From JANXVR01 sp034667405 (GTDB lineage Bacteria; Actinomycetota; UBA4738; HRBIN12), in contig JAXDJX010000014.1 in assembly GCA_034667405.1 (NCBI GenBank), positions 1 through 64,000 on the forward strand: a stretch of DNA of 64,000 nt, in the 5' to 3' direction. Positions 35,031 to 43,997 of this stretch are shown here, in pieces. How positions within the stretch are numbered: position 1 is the first letter of the stretch; each line of letters opens with the position of its first letter. The position numbers and the translations under genes are program-made. The notes beneath the pieces were generated by a model. The model saw only the letters and a list, made by a program, of their open reading frames with translations, ran no database searches and was not told the origin of the DNA.

Positions 35031-35781
35031 ATGGAGGTACGCAGGGGTCATGCCCGTGCCGGCCTGTCGATGGCTCTCCTCGCTCTCCTGGTGCTTGCTT
35101 CGTGTTCCTCGAGCGCCAGTGAGTCCTTGGATCCGGGAGGCGATTCTCCTTCGAAGGGTTCAGAAACGCCCTCCAAACCAACCGACTCATCTTCCCCAGC
35201 GAGTCCGGACCTGCCCCGCCTCACGACCAGACGGTTCGAGACGCCATCGAAGAACATCCATTGCCTGCGTGATCGAGTCGGGCCTTGTCCCGGAGCCGTC
35301 CCACGACTTCTGCCCGGTCGATTGGATCGGCGTGTTCATACAGAAGGGTGAGTTTGCCGGACCGGGCTGCTCGGGTGACCCGGGGATCTCGCGAGCCGAA
35401 GCTCCCGTGTTGGCCTACGGAGAGCGGTGGGCGTTGGATGGTGCCCAGTGTCTTTCCAAGTCGTCCGGCCTGACCTGTCGGGACGGCACCGGCAACGGCT
35501 TCACGCTCGCGAGGGCCGGCTGGTCCCTTATCGGGAAGGAGGCCGCAGCAACCGCGGCCTTCCCGGCGCTCCGGAACATCGTGCACCGTCAAGCCTTAAC
35601 AGACCTCCCGGGTCAAGTGGCGAAGGTGCCCAACCCCGTCCTTCGGGCCGGCAACGACTGTGGCGAACTCCAGGAGGCCTTCGTGGAAGTCGAACTCACG
35701 GCAGGCGGCAATGGCGTCTACACCGCCTGCTACGTGTCGGGCACGTGGAATATCACCGCAGGTCCGCTCTACCCCGACTGA
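35031..35781 (+). pseudogene. lipoprotein with a frameshift (4-base insertion)
   Basis: The first frame from the ATG at 35031 gives a lipoprotein signal (MALLALLVLASC, lipobox LASC) and a Ser/Pro linker, then FETPSKNI. At about 35256 the frame is lost and the rest (IACVIESGLVPEPSHDFCPV, then WALDGAQCLSKSSGLTCRDG) continues in the next frame to the TGA at 35781. Removing the four bases ATCC at 35256-35259 rejoins SKNI with ACVIESG, as in related exported actinobacterial proteins I recall. The rejoined protein is about 249 residues with several Cys. Cause: mutation or assembly error. Confidence 0.6.
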
Positions 35782-35801
35782 GCTGGGCGCACATGGCGCG
35801 C

Positions 35802-36275
35802 CTACTTGGCCTTGCTGATGGACGCCACATCTTTGGTGGGGACCCGTAGGACCTCGTGCTGCCCCGCCATGAAGATGGAGTCGTCGCCGTCCCCTTGGTA
35901 GAACTCCGCCTCCAACTCTTGACGGGAACCGTCGACGTAGAGGATCAGATAGGTGTTCAAGAAGGCAGGGGAGCGGGGTTCCTCCTGGCTCGGGGTGCCG
36001 TACATGCGGTCGTCCAGGCGTCCGGACTGCGGAACCTGGAACGCGTCGGTCACCTGGACGGCCTCTTCCTTCGATAGGCCCCATCGCTGGAGCAACGCCC
36101 AGACGTAATCGATATCGGGCCGATCGGAGAGCGGGATGACGCCGCTGACCGTTCCTTCGGCGGTGTCGTGGACGATGAACGCGTAGCCGGGGTTCTGGGT
36201 TCGGTTCGGGTTGGGGTGGACCGAGCAGTACACCGAGACGGTTCCCACGACCACGGGGCTACTGGTGGACGACAT
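35802..36275 (-). CDS. hypothetical protein
   Basis: A 157-residue soluble-looking protein with no signal peptide or membrane helix. The middle is helical (DYVWALLQRWGLSKEEAVQV) and the end strand-like (LNTYLILYVDGSRQELEAEF). The ATG at 36275 is chosen. I do not recognise the family. It converges on the lipoprotein pseudogene and lies 99 bases downstream of the envelope cluster on the same strand. Confidence 0.6.
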   Translation of the reverse strand: MSSTSSPVVVGTVSVYCSVHPNPNRTQNPGYAFIVHDTAEGTVSGVIPLSDRPDIDYVWALLQRWGLSKEEAVQVTDAFQVPQSGRLDDRMYGTPSQEEPRSPAFLNTYLILYVDGSRQELEAEFYQGDGDDSIFMAGQHEVLRVPTKDVASISKAK

Positions 36276-36374
36276 CGAGCCAGATCCTGAAGGTATCGAC
36301 GTAGGTGCTCATGCTGGCACTCAACTACCCGTGAGGCAACGCCTCAAAACCATCGGCTCCAAAGCCGTTGGGTG

Positions 36375-36872
36375 TTACGCGGTCTCGGCAAAGGCGTGCG
36401 CCAGATAGTCCTCGCGCAGCCGGATGATCCTCTTCTCCTGTTCCTCGGCGGCAGCGGATAGGCCGTCCAGGTCCATGTCGCTGAAGTCTCCGTCGGGAAG
36501 GTCGGCCCGGCGCAGCGCACCCCAGAGCAGGCGCTTCCCCCACACGCCGACCGCTAGCGCCTCCAGATCCTCCAGCAGCGACGGCTCCGGCACGAAGGGC
36601 AACTCGCCGGCGAGTCGTCCCGCCGCACCCACCGCTCCCGCGGCGCGACGAAGGAGATCGGGTTTAGCCGGCAGGCGGTCGATCGCGGACTGAAGTGTCG
36701 CTCGCTCAGACTGAACCTTGCCGGCGATCTCTTCCATCGCGCGACCGAGTTCCGTTCCGGGATGTGCCTTGGCTAACCGTCGCGCGATGGCCAAGCCGAC
36801 ATCGGCGCCGGCGGCATGGGCCTGGAGGTACCGGCGGAACGTGTCGGTGTCCATGGTTGCAGGACTGCTCAT
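36375..36872 (-). CDS. helical protein of the envelope cluster
   Basis: A 165-residue, all-helical protein without membrane segments, with a start resembling four-helix-bundle proteins (TFRRYLQAHAAGADVGLAIA). It includes acidic residues in a pattern (MEEIAGKVQSERATLQSAID) that could suit a ferritin-like bundle, but metal ligands are not clear. The ATG overlaps the stop of the DUF3618 gene (ATGA), placing it in the same operon. I cannot name the family. Confidence 0.65.
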   Translation of the reverse strand: MSSPATMDTDTFRRYLQAHAAGADVGLAIARRLAKAHPGTELGRAMEEIAGKVQSERATLQSAIDRLPAKPDLLRRAAGAVGAAGRLAGELPFVPEPSLLEDLEALAVGVWGKRLLWGALRRADLPDGDFSDMDLDGLSAAAEEQEKRIIRLREDYLAHAFAETA

Positions 36873-37564
36873 GATGCAGGTGCGCCGAAACTCTCCGTCT
36901 TCTGCTGTGCGGACGACGCGAAGTCTTCGACCTGTTCCTGCCCCGTCGACTTGGCCGCATCCAATGCGGCGGTAGTGGCCTCCTGGGCGACTGTCTTGCC
37001 GCGTTCCAGCGCCTCGTGTCCCATCTCCGTTGCCGCCTGCTTCACCTGATCTGATGCCTGCCCGAGCTTGTCGTCCTCCATCTTCGTGGACGGGAGGAGC
37101 GCGCCGATGAGGAAGCCTGCTGCCGCGGCCCCTACGGCCAAGCCCAGGGGATTCTCACGGACCATCCCGACGCCTTGCTTGGCGACATCCGTCGCCTGCT
37201 TCGCCGTCTGGGATGCCGCCGACGTGACGTTGCTCATGTGGGTGCTCGCGCTATCGGTCATGGCTCCCAATTCCTTTCCTGTCGTCTGCGTGGTGGCGGT
37301 GATCGCTGCTTCAACCGAAGCGGTCAGCCGATCCGCCGCCGCTCCGGCCGAGGCCACCGCGTGGCCGCCGGCGGCGCCGGGAGATGCGAGAACGGTGTCG
37401 GCAGTCTCGGCGACCCGTTCCCCGACGAGATGCAATCTGTCTACGAATCGCTCCTTGGTCCGGGCTTTGATGTCGGCCTTGTAGGCGAGTGCCTCTGCGG
37501 TAGCCGTCATCCGGTCGCGGGTTTCGGCTATCTCGTGCCTTAGGCGGTCGGGTGCTTGAGCCAC
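36869..37564 (-). CDS. DUF3618-domain membrane-associated protein
   Basis: A 231-residue protein whose start (LRHEIAETRDRMTATAEALA) is the DUF3618 signature. A long Ala/Thr-rich amphipathic region follows, then one helix (LGLAVGAAAAGFLIGALLP, about 146-164), then a second amphipathic stretch. The GTG at 37564 has GGAGG seven bases upstream and lies inside the end of the preceding holin-family gene (25-base overlap). DUF3618 proteins accompany holin-family proteins in many actinobacteria, probably in envelope stress. Function is inferred. Confidence 0.85.
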   Translation of the reverse strand: MAQAPDRLRHEIAETRDRMTATAEALAYKADIKARTKERFVDRLHLVGERVAETADTVLASPGAAGGHAVASAGAAADRLTASVEAAITATTQTTGKELGAMTDSASTHMSNVTSAASQTAKQATDVAKQGVGMVRENPLGLAVGAAAAGFLIGALLPSTKMEDDKLGQASDQVKQAATEMGHEALERGKTVAQEATTAALDAAKSTGQEQVEDFASSAQQKTESFGAPAS

Positions 37565-37953
37565 TTCACGTCCTCCTTCAAGGTTTCCATCGTCTCTTCG
37601 GGAACCGGGGGCGCCGCGGCCCGCAGCCGTCGCTGACCCACGACCGCGAGTGCGGCGGCGATCGCGCCGTACGCGACCGTGACGATCAGAGCGGCGACCC
37701 ACCCGGGCATGGCCAGGGCGAGGAGCAGGATGAAACAGGCGGTGAGCGCGCCCGCCGCCAGCATGGCCAGGACCAAAGCTCCCGCGAACAATCCGGCTGC
37801 TGCCCCCGCCTCGCGGATCTTCTCCGTCACCTCTGCCTTCGCCAGATCGATCTCCTGGCGGATCAGCGTTCCGACGTCACCGGCCATCCTCTTGAACAGC
37901 TCGGCGATGGAGAGTTCCCGCAGGGTCGGATCCAGGTCTTCAACGGTTGCCAT
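37540..37953 (-). CDS. phage holin family (DUF1469-type) membrane protein
   Basis: A 137-residue protein. The start (AELFKRMAGDVGTLIRQEID, then LAKAEVTEKIREAGAAAG) is typical of the putative actinobacterial holin/DUF1469 family. Two transmembrane helices follow at about 52-75 and 82-107. Despite the family name these chromosomal proteins are not lysis holins by default. It is the second gene of a four-gene cluster with overlapping ends. Confidence 0.85.
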   Translation of the reverse strand: MATVEDLDPTLRELSIAELFKRMAGDVGTLIRQEIDLAKAEVTEKIREAGAAAGLFAGALVLAMLAAGALTACFILLLALAMPGWVAALIVTVAYGAIAAALAVVGQRRLRAAAPPVPEETMETLKEDVKWLKHPTA

Positions 37954-37971
37954 GGCTCGTCACCTCGGCCT

Positions 37972-38448
37972 TCACATCTCACGCGGGGGTGGTCCGCCCC
38001 ACGTGTCCTGGGAGCCCATCCGACGGGCGCTGGAGGCCTTGAGGAACCGGGAGCCTGCCAAACCCAGCAACAGCCCGCCGGCGATCAGCATCGCCGACTG
38101 CTTGCGTCCGAAGTCCTCGAGGTCGCGGAGCAGTTCGTCGGGCCCAATCCGGTCCAGGTAGTTTGCGACGCTGTCCATCTTCGAGGCCAGGCGGTCGGTG
38201 ATCTCCGCCGCCTGCGTATTGCCCTCTTCCCGCAGCTTCGTGGAGGCCTCGCTGACGGCTCTGCCGGCCGAGCCCAGCTGATCGCCCATGTCGGCGGCGC
38301 GCTTCTGCACCTCCTTGGCCAGGAAACCCTTCGTCTGCTCCTTGACGTCGACCACGGTGTCCTTCACGCCTTCCATCGCGGATGAGCCTCCGACTGTCGA
38401 TGTCGTCGGACTCGATTGACTCTGCGGGAACGTCCGTTCGTCCTGCAT
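37972..38448 (-). CDS. amphipathic-helix protein with one transmembrane segment
   Basis: A 158-residue protein. A polar start is followed by a long amphipathic coil (KGFLAKEVQKRAADMGDQLG and on to about 115), then one hydrophobic helix (SAMLIAGGLLLGLAGSRF). The layout resembles the DUF3618 protein in the same cluster and may be distantly related. It is the first gene of the cluster, 18 bases before the holin-family gene. Function unknown, likely envelope-associated. Confidence 0.7.
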   Translation of the reverse strand: MQDERTFPQSQSSPTTSTVGGSSAMEGVKDTVVDVKEQTKGFLAKEVQKRAADMGDQLGSAGRAVSEASTKLREEGNTQAAEITDRLASKMDSVANYLDRIGPDELLRDLEDFGRKQSAMLIAGGLLLGLAGSRFLKASSARRMGSQDTWGGPPPREM

Positions 38449-38557
38449 GTCGTCCCTCCCCTTGGCTGTATGTGCGCTGCTCGATAGCCGTGAGCTACCC
38501 CACCTGCTCTCTGTCGAAACGGGGAAGGGGGAAAGACTCGGGATCGACGACTAAGGG

Positions 38558-39433
38558 TTAGGGAGCGTCGAGTTCGGCCAGGCGGGGGACGATCTCCTTG
38601 CCCACCCGTTCGACGAACGCGACGGGGTCACCGACGGGCATCAGGTCCACCACGCCGACGCCCATCCGCGCGTAGCCCGCCATCTCCTCGACGAAGGCAT
38701 CGAGGTTGCCCAGGACATCCTTCACATAGAGGATGGTCTTGTCGATGGTCCCGTAATCGCGTTCCTCGGACTCGCAGTGGCCGCGTAGCACGTCGAGCTT
38801 GTGCGCGATGTCGTCGGGACTCGAGGCGAACAGGTTGCAGGCGTCGGCGTATCGGGCGACCAGGCGCAAGGTCTTCCGTTCGCCGCTGCCTCCGATGAGG
38901 ATCGGCGGCCGTGGCCTGCTCAGGGGAGCGGGGGAACAGATGGTCTCGGCCAGGCGGTAGTGGCGCCCCTCGAAGGGTCCGTTGTTCTGGCTCCACATCT
39001 GCAGACAGATCTGGATGGTCTCCTCCATGCGTTCGAACCGTTCGGCAACCGGCGGGTAGGGCACGCCGAGACCGTTGTGTTCGCGTTCGTACCAGGCGGC
39101 ACCGATCCCCAGCTGCGCGCGCCCACCGGAGAGGACATCCAGCGTCGCGACGATCTTTGCCAGCAACCCGGGATGGCGGTACGTCACGCCGGTCACCAGA
39201 AGGCTGAGCGTCATCTTCTCCGTCTGCCCGGCCAGGAAGCCGAGGGAGGTGTAGCCCTCCAGCATGGGGTCGGTCGCCGGGGCCATGTGATCCATCTGGA
39301 ACCAGTGGTCCATCAGGCTGAACCCGGCGACCCCGGCATCTTCGGCCGCACGCGCCGTGGCCGCGAGCGTTGGCGCTATGGACTGCGGAGCACCCGGGAA
39401 GTCGAAGCGAACGTTGTGGATCCCGACACGCAC
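38558..39433 (-). CDS. LLM-class F420-dependent oxidoreductase
   Basis: A 291-residue luciferase-like monooxygenase fold enzyme. The GTG at 39433 has GGAGGATC-type spacing and begins MRVGIHNVRFDFPG. GFSLMDHWFQ, GYTSLGFLAGQTEKM, LLVTGVTYRHPGLLAKIVAT and RAQLGIGAAWYEREHNGLG follow the family's conserved order. The enzyme would use F420 (or FMN) with an unidentified substrate. It is a single gene divergent from the malectin-domain protein, with 88 bases between the starts. Confidence 0.9.
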   Translation of the reverse strand: MRVGIHNVRFDFPGAPQSIAPTLAATARAAEDAGVAGFSLMDHWFQMDHMAPATDPMLEGYTSLGFLAGQTEKMTLSLLVTGVTYRHPGLLAKIVATLDVLSGGRAQLGIGAAWYEREHNGLGVPYPPVAERFERMEETIQICLQMWSQNNGPFEGRHYRLAETICSPAPLSRPRPPILIGGSGERKTLRLVARYADACNLFASSPDDIAHKLDVLRGHCESEERDYGTIDKTILYVKDVLGNLDAFVEEMAGYARMGVGVVDLMPVGDPVAFVERVGKEIVPRLAELDAP

Positions 39434-39521
39434 GACCGATCCTCCCTCCGCATCTGATTTCTGCAAGACCAGCATAGACTGGTCGCATACCGTCCCCCGA
39501 GTCAGGATCGGAGACCCTTTC

Positions 39522-41993
39522 ATGCGCCCCCTTCGTCCCCGTGCACTCAGCACCATCCTCGCGTTACTCACCGGTTCCGTGATGATGTCGGCCCTCGCTC
39601 CCGCAGCCGGCGCTTCGGCCATAACGCACGCCGTGGTGGTATCAGAGGATCCGGCCGACTGGACCCCCAACGTCACCAGTGGGAACGTCAAGGCCATCGC
39701 GAAGGTCGGCCCGATGATGGTTGCGGGTGGCCATTTCGCACAGGTCGACCAGACCGACACGACGGCGTTCAACCGGTCCGACATCTTCGGCTTCGACGCG
39801 AGCAACGGAAACGTCTCCACCACCTTCGTTCCCAAGGTGAACGACAACGTGGCCGCACTGGCGACCGACGGAACCCACGTCTATGCCGCGGGACCCTTCA
39901 CGAAGGCGAACGGCAGTCCCGCCCTCCACGTCGTCGAATTCGGCATGAACGGCCAGACGGTCACTGCCTTCCAGGCGGCGGTGACGAACGGCACGACCGT
40001 AGAGACGATGGCGCTGGCGAACGGCGTCCTCTATATAGGAGGAACCTTCACCGAGGTGAACGGCACGCCACGGAACGGGTTCGCCGGACTGGACCCGACC
40101 ACCGGTGCGTTGGTGCCGGGAGTGGCCACCTCCTTCACCGGGGTCCACCACGCGGGCTTGGGCGTCAGCCATGTGCTGGAGATCGCCGTCTCTCCCGACG
40201 GCTCGAAGCTCGTGGCGATCGGGAACTTCTCCGCCGTCGACGGCCAGCCGCGGGACCAGATCGCGGTTCTTGACCTCACCTCCACGACGTCCACGTTGAA
40301 CGGATGGAAGACCGCTCGTTTCGACGACCGGTGCGCAACGATCGCCGATACCTACCTGCGCGCCGTCGATATCTCTCCCGACGGCACCTACTTCGTCGTC
40401 GGCACCACCGGTGGCTTCGCGAACGGCGCGAACGACGGCGTGCTATGCGACACCGCCACCCGATGGGACCTGACGGCGACGACGCAGGGTCAACAGCCCC
40501 AGTGGACGGACTACGCCGGCGGCGACTCGACCTATTCGCTCGCCATCACGGACGTCGCCGTCTACGTAGGTGGGCACCAGCGCTGGTGGAACAACCCGTA
40601 CGGGGGCAACAAGGTCGGGCCCGGTGCCGTCAGCCGTCCCGGCATCGCCGCGCTGGACCCGGTCAACGGCATGCCCCTGCCGTGGAACCCGATCCGCAAC
40701 CCGCTCGGCAAGGGCGTGTTCGCGCTGCTGCCGACGGATCAAGGGTTGTGGGTGGGCTCGGACACCAGTGGGATCGGGCATGAAACCCATGGACGGATCG
40801 CGTTCTTCCCGGTTGCGGGGGGGTCGCCGGTCACCGCGGTTGGTCCTTCGACGCTCCCGGACACGCTCTATTCATTGCCGGCCCCCGGATGCCCCTCGGT
40901 GGATCCCACGATCCTCTACCGGGTGAACGCCGGCGGTCCCAAGGTCGCGAGCGTTGATTGCGGCGTCGATTGGGCTGCCGACACTCACGCCACACCGAAC
41001 CCACACGTCAACGCGGGCTCCGTCGTGGAATCGTTCGGTCCCGTTCCGTACGTAGCTCCGGGGATCCCTCCGACGACACCCTTGCAGGTCTTCGAAACGG
41101 ATCGGCGAGACCCCGCGAAGGCTCCCGAGATGAACTGGTCGTTCCCGGTCACGCCCCACTCGGCCGTCACCGTTCGGCTCTATTTCTCGACCGGCTGTTT
41201 CTGCTCGTTCTTCCCCGGCGACCGGGTCTTCGACGTTGCCATCAACGGCACGACCGTGCTGTCCCACTACGACAACGTGGCGGATGTCGGGTTCAACACG
41301 GCGGTCATGAAGTCATTCGCGGCGAACGCTACCGCGAAGGGGAAGGTGCAGATCAGCTTCACCCATGTCACGAAAGACCCCATCATCAGCGCCATCGAGA
41401 TCATCGACCCGAACGCCACGCCGGTCACCGAACCGAAGACCACCGACATCGTCGACCGGACGTTCGACGGATCGACGCTCGGCGCACCGGGGACGTTCCC
41501 AACAGCGGTCAACTGGACGCGTGCGCGCGGCGCCTTCTGGGCCAACGGCAACCTCTTCTACGGGTGGGATGACGGGAAGATGTACATGCGGACGTTCGAC
41601 GGCTCGACGCTCGGGCCGCCAACGGAGTTGCTGATGCATGACCTCGCCGGATACTTCCCCGTCACCAGTCTCACGGGGATGTTCTACGACGCCGGACGGC
41701 TGTACTACACGCTCAAGGGCGACGACACGCTCTACTACCGCTACTTCGAGTTCGATCATGCGGTGTTGGGAGCGGAACCGTTCATCGCGAGCGCGCCCGG
41801 CAGCGGGTTCCAGTGGGGGAAGGTCCGCGGCATGACCTTCGCGGGCGGGAACGTGTACGTCGCACGCACGAACGGCGCGTTCTCCTCGATCGGGTGGTCG
41901 AACGGCGCGCCCATCCCCGCGAGCGAAACGACGATCGATTCGTCGCCGTCCCAGCAGTGGACGTCGCACGGGCTGTTCGCGATCCCGAGTTAA
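39522..41993 (+). CDS. secreted beta-propeller/malectin-like protein
   Basis: An 823-residue exported protein. The ATG at 39522 follows GGAG and begins a signal peptide ending near AGASA. Residues 35-480 hold repeated propeller-like units (ALATDGTHVYAAGPFTKANG, MALANGVLYIGGTFTEVNG, LVAIGNFSAVDGQPRDQIAV). Residues about 490-650 (YRVNAGGPKVASVDCGVDWA, then AVTVRLYFSTGCFCSFFPGD) match a malectin-type carbohydrate-binding domain. The end is another propeller-like segment. Probable role: extracellular glycan binding. A strong terminator follows at 42020-42046. Confidence 0.75.
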   Translation: MRPLRPRALSTILALLTGSVMMSALAPAAGASAITHAVVVSEDPADWTPNVTSGNVKAIAKVGPMMVAGGHFAQVDQTDTTAFNRSDIFGFDASNGNVSTTFVPKVNDNVAALATDGTHVYAAGPFTKANGSPALHVVEFGMNGQTVTAFQAAVTNGTTVETMALANGVLYIGGTFTEVNGTPRNGFAGLDPTTGALVPGVATSFTGVHHAGLGVSHVLEIAVSPDGSKLVAIGNFSAVDGQPRDQIAVLDLTSTTSTLNGWKTARFDDRCATIADTYLRAVDISPDGTYFVVGTTGGFANGANDGVLCDTATRWDLTATTQGQQPQWTDYAGGDSTYSLAITDVAVYVGGHQRWWNNPYGGNKVGPGAVSRPGIAALDPVNGMPLPWNPIRNPLGKGVFALLPTDQGLWVGSDTSGIGHETHGRIAFFPVAGGSPVTAVGPSTLPDTLYSLPAPGCPSVDPTILYRVNAGGPKVASVDCGVDWAADTHATPNPHVNAGSVVESFGPVPYVAPGIPPTTPLQVFETDRRDPAKAPEMNWSFPVTPHSAVTVRLYFSTGCFCSFFPGDRVFDVAINGTTVLSHYDNVADVGFNTAVMKSFAANATAKGKVQISFTHVTKDPIISAIEIIDPNATPVTEPKTTDIVDRTFDGSTLGAPGTFPTAVNWTRARGAFWANGNLFYGWDDGKMYMRTFDGSTLGPPTELLMHDLAGYFPVTSLTGMFYDAGRLYYTLKGDDTLYYRYFEFDHAVLGAEPFIASAPGSGFQWGKVRGMTFAGGNVYVARTNGAFSSIGWSNGAPIPASETTIDSSPSQQWTSHGLFAIPS

Positions 41994-42019
41994 GTCGGGT
42001 CGTCGCCGATCGCGCGACG

Positions 42020-42046
42020 AGGGCCGGGGAGGAACTCCCCGGCCCT
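42020..42046 (+). terminator. rho-independent-type terminator hairpin
   Basis: AGGGCCGGGGAG and CTCCCCGGCCCT form a 12-base-pair stem with a GAA loop between two convergent genes. The bases after it on the plus strand are TCGCTTGTTT, a moderate T-rich tract. It probably ends the plus-strand gene at 39522-41993; the hairpin can also act on the other strand. Confidence 0.8.
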
Positions 42047-42074
42047 TCGCTTGTTTCGGTGGATCTGACGGGCG

Positions 42075-43919
42075 TTAGCCCGGCAGGATCCCTATGGCCG
42101 TTCCCCAGTTCGCGAACGGAACCCGGAACCTCGGGGTCACGTAGTTGGCCTCGAAGTAATAGTTCCCATCGCTTCCCCAGTTGATCTCGTTGTAATCACC
42201 CCAACGGCAACCGCGGTTCCGAGCGCTCGGGTCGAACGCCCGGTAGCACTGGAACCCGTCCTGCGGCCGCGTTCCCTTGCCGTAGAGGTAGAGCTGCGAC
42301 ACGCCGCTCGGCGTGATCCAGCCGTAGGCGGCGGATGGGTAGTAGTCCGGCCCGGCGACCGACGACATGATGACGGGATCGGTTCCGTCCCCTTTCACGC
42401 CGATGTCCCCGTAGAGCAGCCAGTTCCCCGCGATGGCGACGTACCCCTGGTCGGAGACGGTCCCCCCCAGCCCGTAGACCGAGTCGAACGCCGGCTCGAC
42501 CACGATGTAGAGGAGTCCACCTCTGGCATGCGTGTTCGAACCCACCTTCGTGTCGATGACCGTCCACAGTTTCCCGCCGGCGTACTTCGTCGGCTGGGTC
42601 TCGTCGCCGCCGGCATCGAGCTTGTTCATCGGTTCTCCGACCGAATCGCCCAGCGGCGTCGGACCGGGCTTCTGCGGTGACTTCGGCGGTGACACGTAGT
42701 AATCCACGCCGTAGACGATCGCCTTCTCGAAGCCCAGCTGAGCCGGATGCGAATCGATCTTCTGGGTATCGGTGAGTGCTTCGATACCGATCCTGGTGTC
42801 GCCGGCTCCGGTGTATTCCAGGGCCGAGAGGAAGTACAGCGTGGCACCGTTGTCGAACGCGTAGTGACCGCCGTTCGGAACGTTGCCCCCTCTGAGCGAA
42901 TACAACTTGCCACCGCCCAGGCTGCCCGGATCGACGTTGACAAGCGGGCTGGGTGTGCCCGACTCCAGGTCCAGCTTCGACATCACCTGCATGCGCGTTC
43001 CGTTGAACGCGCCGGTGTCGATGTTGTACTCGTTGTAGTTGATCTCGTAGACGTGCGCGTCGGTTGCGGTGAACGGGTGGTCGGCGAAGCATGCCGAGTG
43101 GCATCCGGGCGATCCGGGTGGGCTCGCTTCGAGCGCGTACACGTAGTAGTCGCCCAGTGGGTCCGCTGTTGCCTGCACCGCGAAGAAGTTCACGTTCCGG
43201 CCGGTGAAGGCTCCGGTGAAGAAGTCCTGGCCCGTCGCCCACGCCATCAGGAAGAACCGGCCGGTCCCCTTGTCGTACACGCAGTTGATATCGCCGGGGA
43301 AATAGGGGCCGTACGTTCCGTGGTCCCGGTCGAAGGCGTTCGGCAGACCGTAGAACGACGTCGAGGAGATCGGGGGCGTGAGCTGCGTTCCCGTGCCGTC
43401 GACGAACTGAAGGACGCTGTTCACGTACTCGACGGCGACGCCGCCGCCCTGACACATCGCGCCGTCGGCAGGCTCGACCGTGAACGAATTGCCGTTGTCG
43501 GCACGCCGACCATCGGCAGCATCAAGGCCGTCGTAACTCTGCGCGGTTCCACCGCGCTGGAGCAGCGTTGCGTTCGTGACGGCGACCCCTTGGGTGGCTG
43601 CTGCCTTCCCTCCCGTGAGCGGTCGCTGCTGGTTGCGAGGTGCCTGGACTCCCGGCGCTGCGGCGTCGGATCGGGTCGCAGCGGAGGCCTGACGGGCCAG
43701 CTGCCGGATGTTCACGGTGCCCCTCAGGGTCACCTTGGAGCGGGCCACCGACACGTTACCGGCGGCCGCCTTCTGGCGTGCGATCCCCGGCGGAGCGGTG
43801 GCAGTTACTGCGGCGAACGTCGCGAGGGCGACGATGACGGCCAAACATCTCGATCGGCGCAAGGCGGGCCCCTTTCCCGAACTGTTGGCAACGCGGTCCT
43901 TCTCAAGGTAGGACGACAT
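42075..43919 (-). CDS. large secreted hypothetical protein
   Basis: A 614-residue exported protein. The ATG at 43919 is used; a TTG at 43862 (reading LRRSRCLAVIV) with AAGGGG upstream is a good alternative start for the signal peptide. The mature chain has propeller-like repeats with aromatic and Gly residues (YGPYFPGDINCVYDKGTGRF, then FNGTRMQVMSKLDLESG) and a C-terminal RGCRWGDYNEINWGSDGNYY. I do not recognise the family. No catalytic motif is visible. It diverges from the S9 peptidase, with 78 bases between the starts. Confidence 0.65.
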   Translation of the reverse strand: MSSYLEKDRVANSSGKGPALRRSRCLAVIVALATFAAVTATAPPGIARQKAAAGNVSVARSKVTLRGTVNIRQLARQASAATRSDAAAPGVQAPRNQQRPLTGGKAAATQGVAVTNATLLQRGGTAQSYDGLDAADGRRADNGNSFTVEPADGAMCQGGGVAVEYVNSVLQFVDGTGTQLTPPISSTSFYGLPNAFDRDHGTYGPYFPGDINCVYDKGTGRFFLMAWATGQDFFTGAFTGRNVNFFAVQATADPLGDYYVYALEASPPGSPGCHSACFADHPFTATDAHVYEINYNEYNIDTGAFNGTRMQVMSKLDLESGTPSPLVNVDPGSLGGGKLYSLRGGNVPNGGHYAFDNGATLYFLSALEYTGAGDTRIGIEALTDTQKIDSHPAQLGFEKAIVYGVDYYVSPPKSPQKPGPTPLGDSVGEPMNKLDAGGDETQPTKYAGGKLWTVIDTKVGSNTHARGGLLYIVVEPAFDSVYGLGGTVSDQGYVAIAGNWLLYGDIGVKGDGTDPVIMSSVAGPDYYPSAAYGWITPSGVSQLYLYGKGTRPQDGFQCYRAFDPSARNRGCRWGDYNEINWGSDGNYYFEANYVTPRFRVPFANWGTAIGILPG

Positions 43920-43997
43920 TGCGAACTGCGCAACCCGTGTTTCTCCGCGCACCGGCCGGTTGGCACTCGGGCCTCGGGACGGGGCAAGATACGCGCC

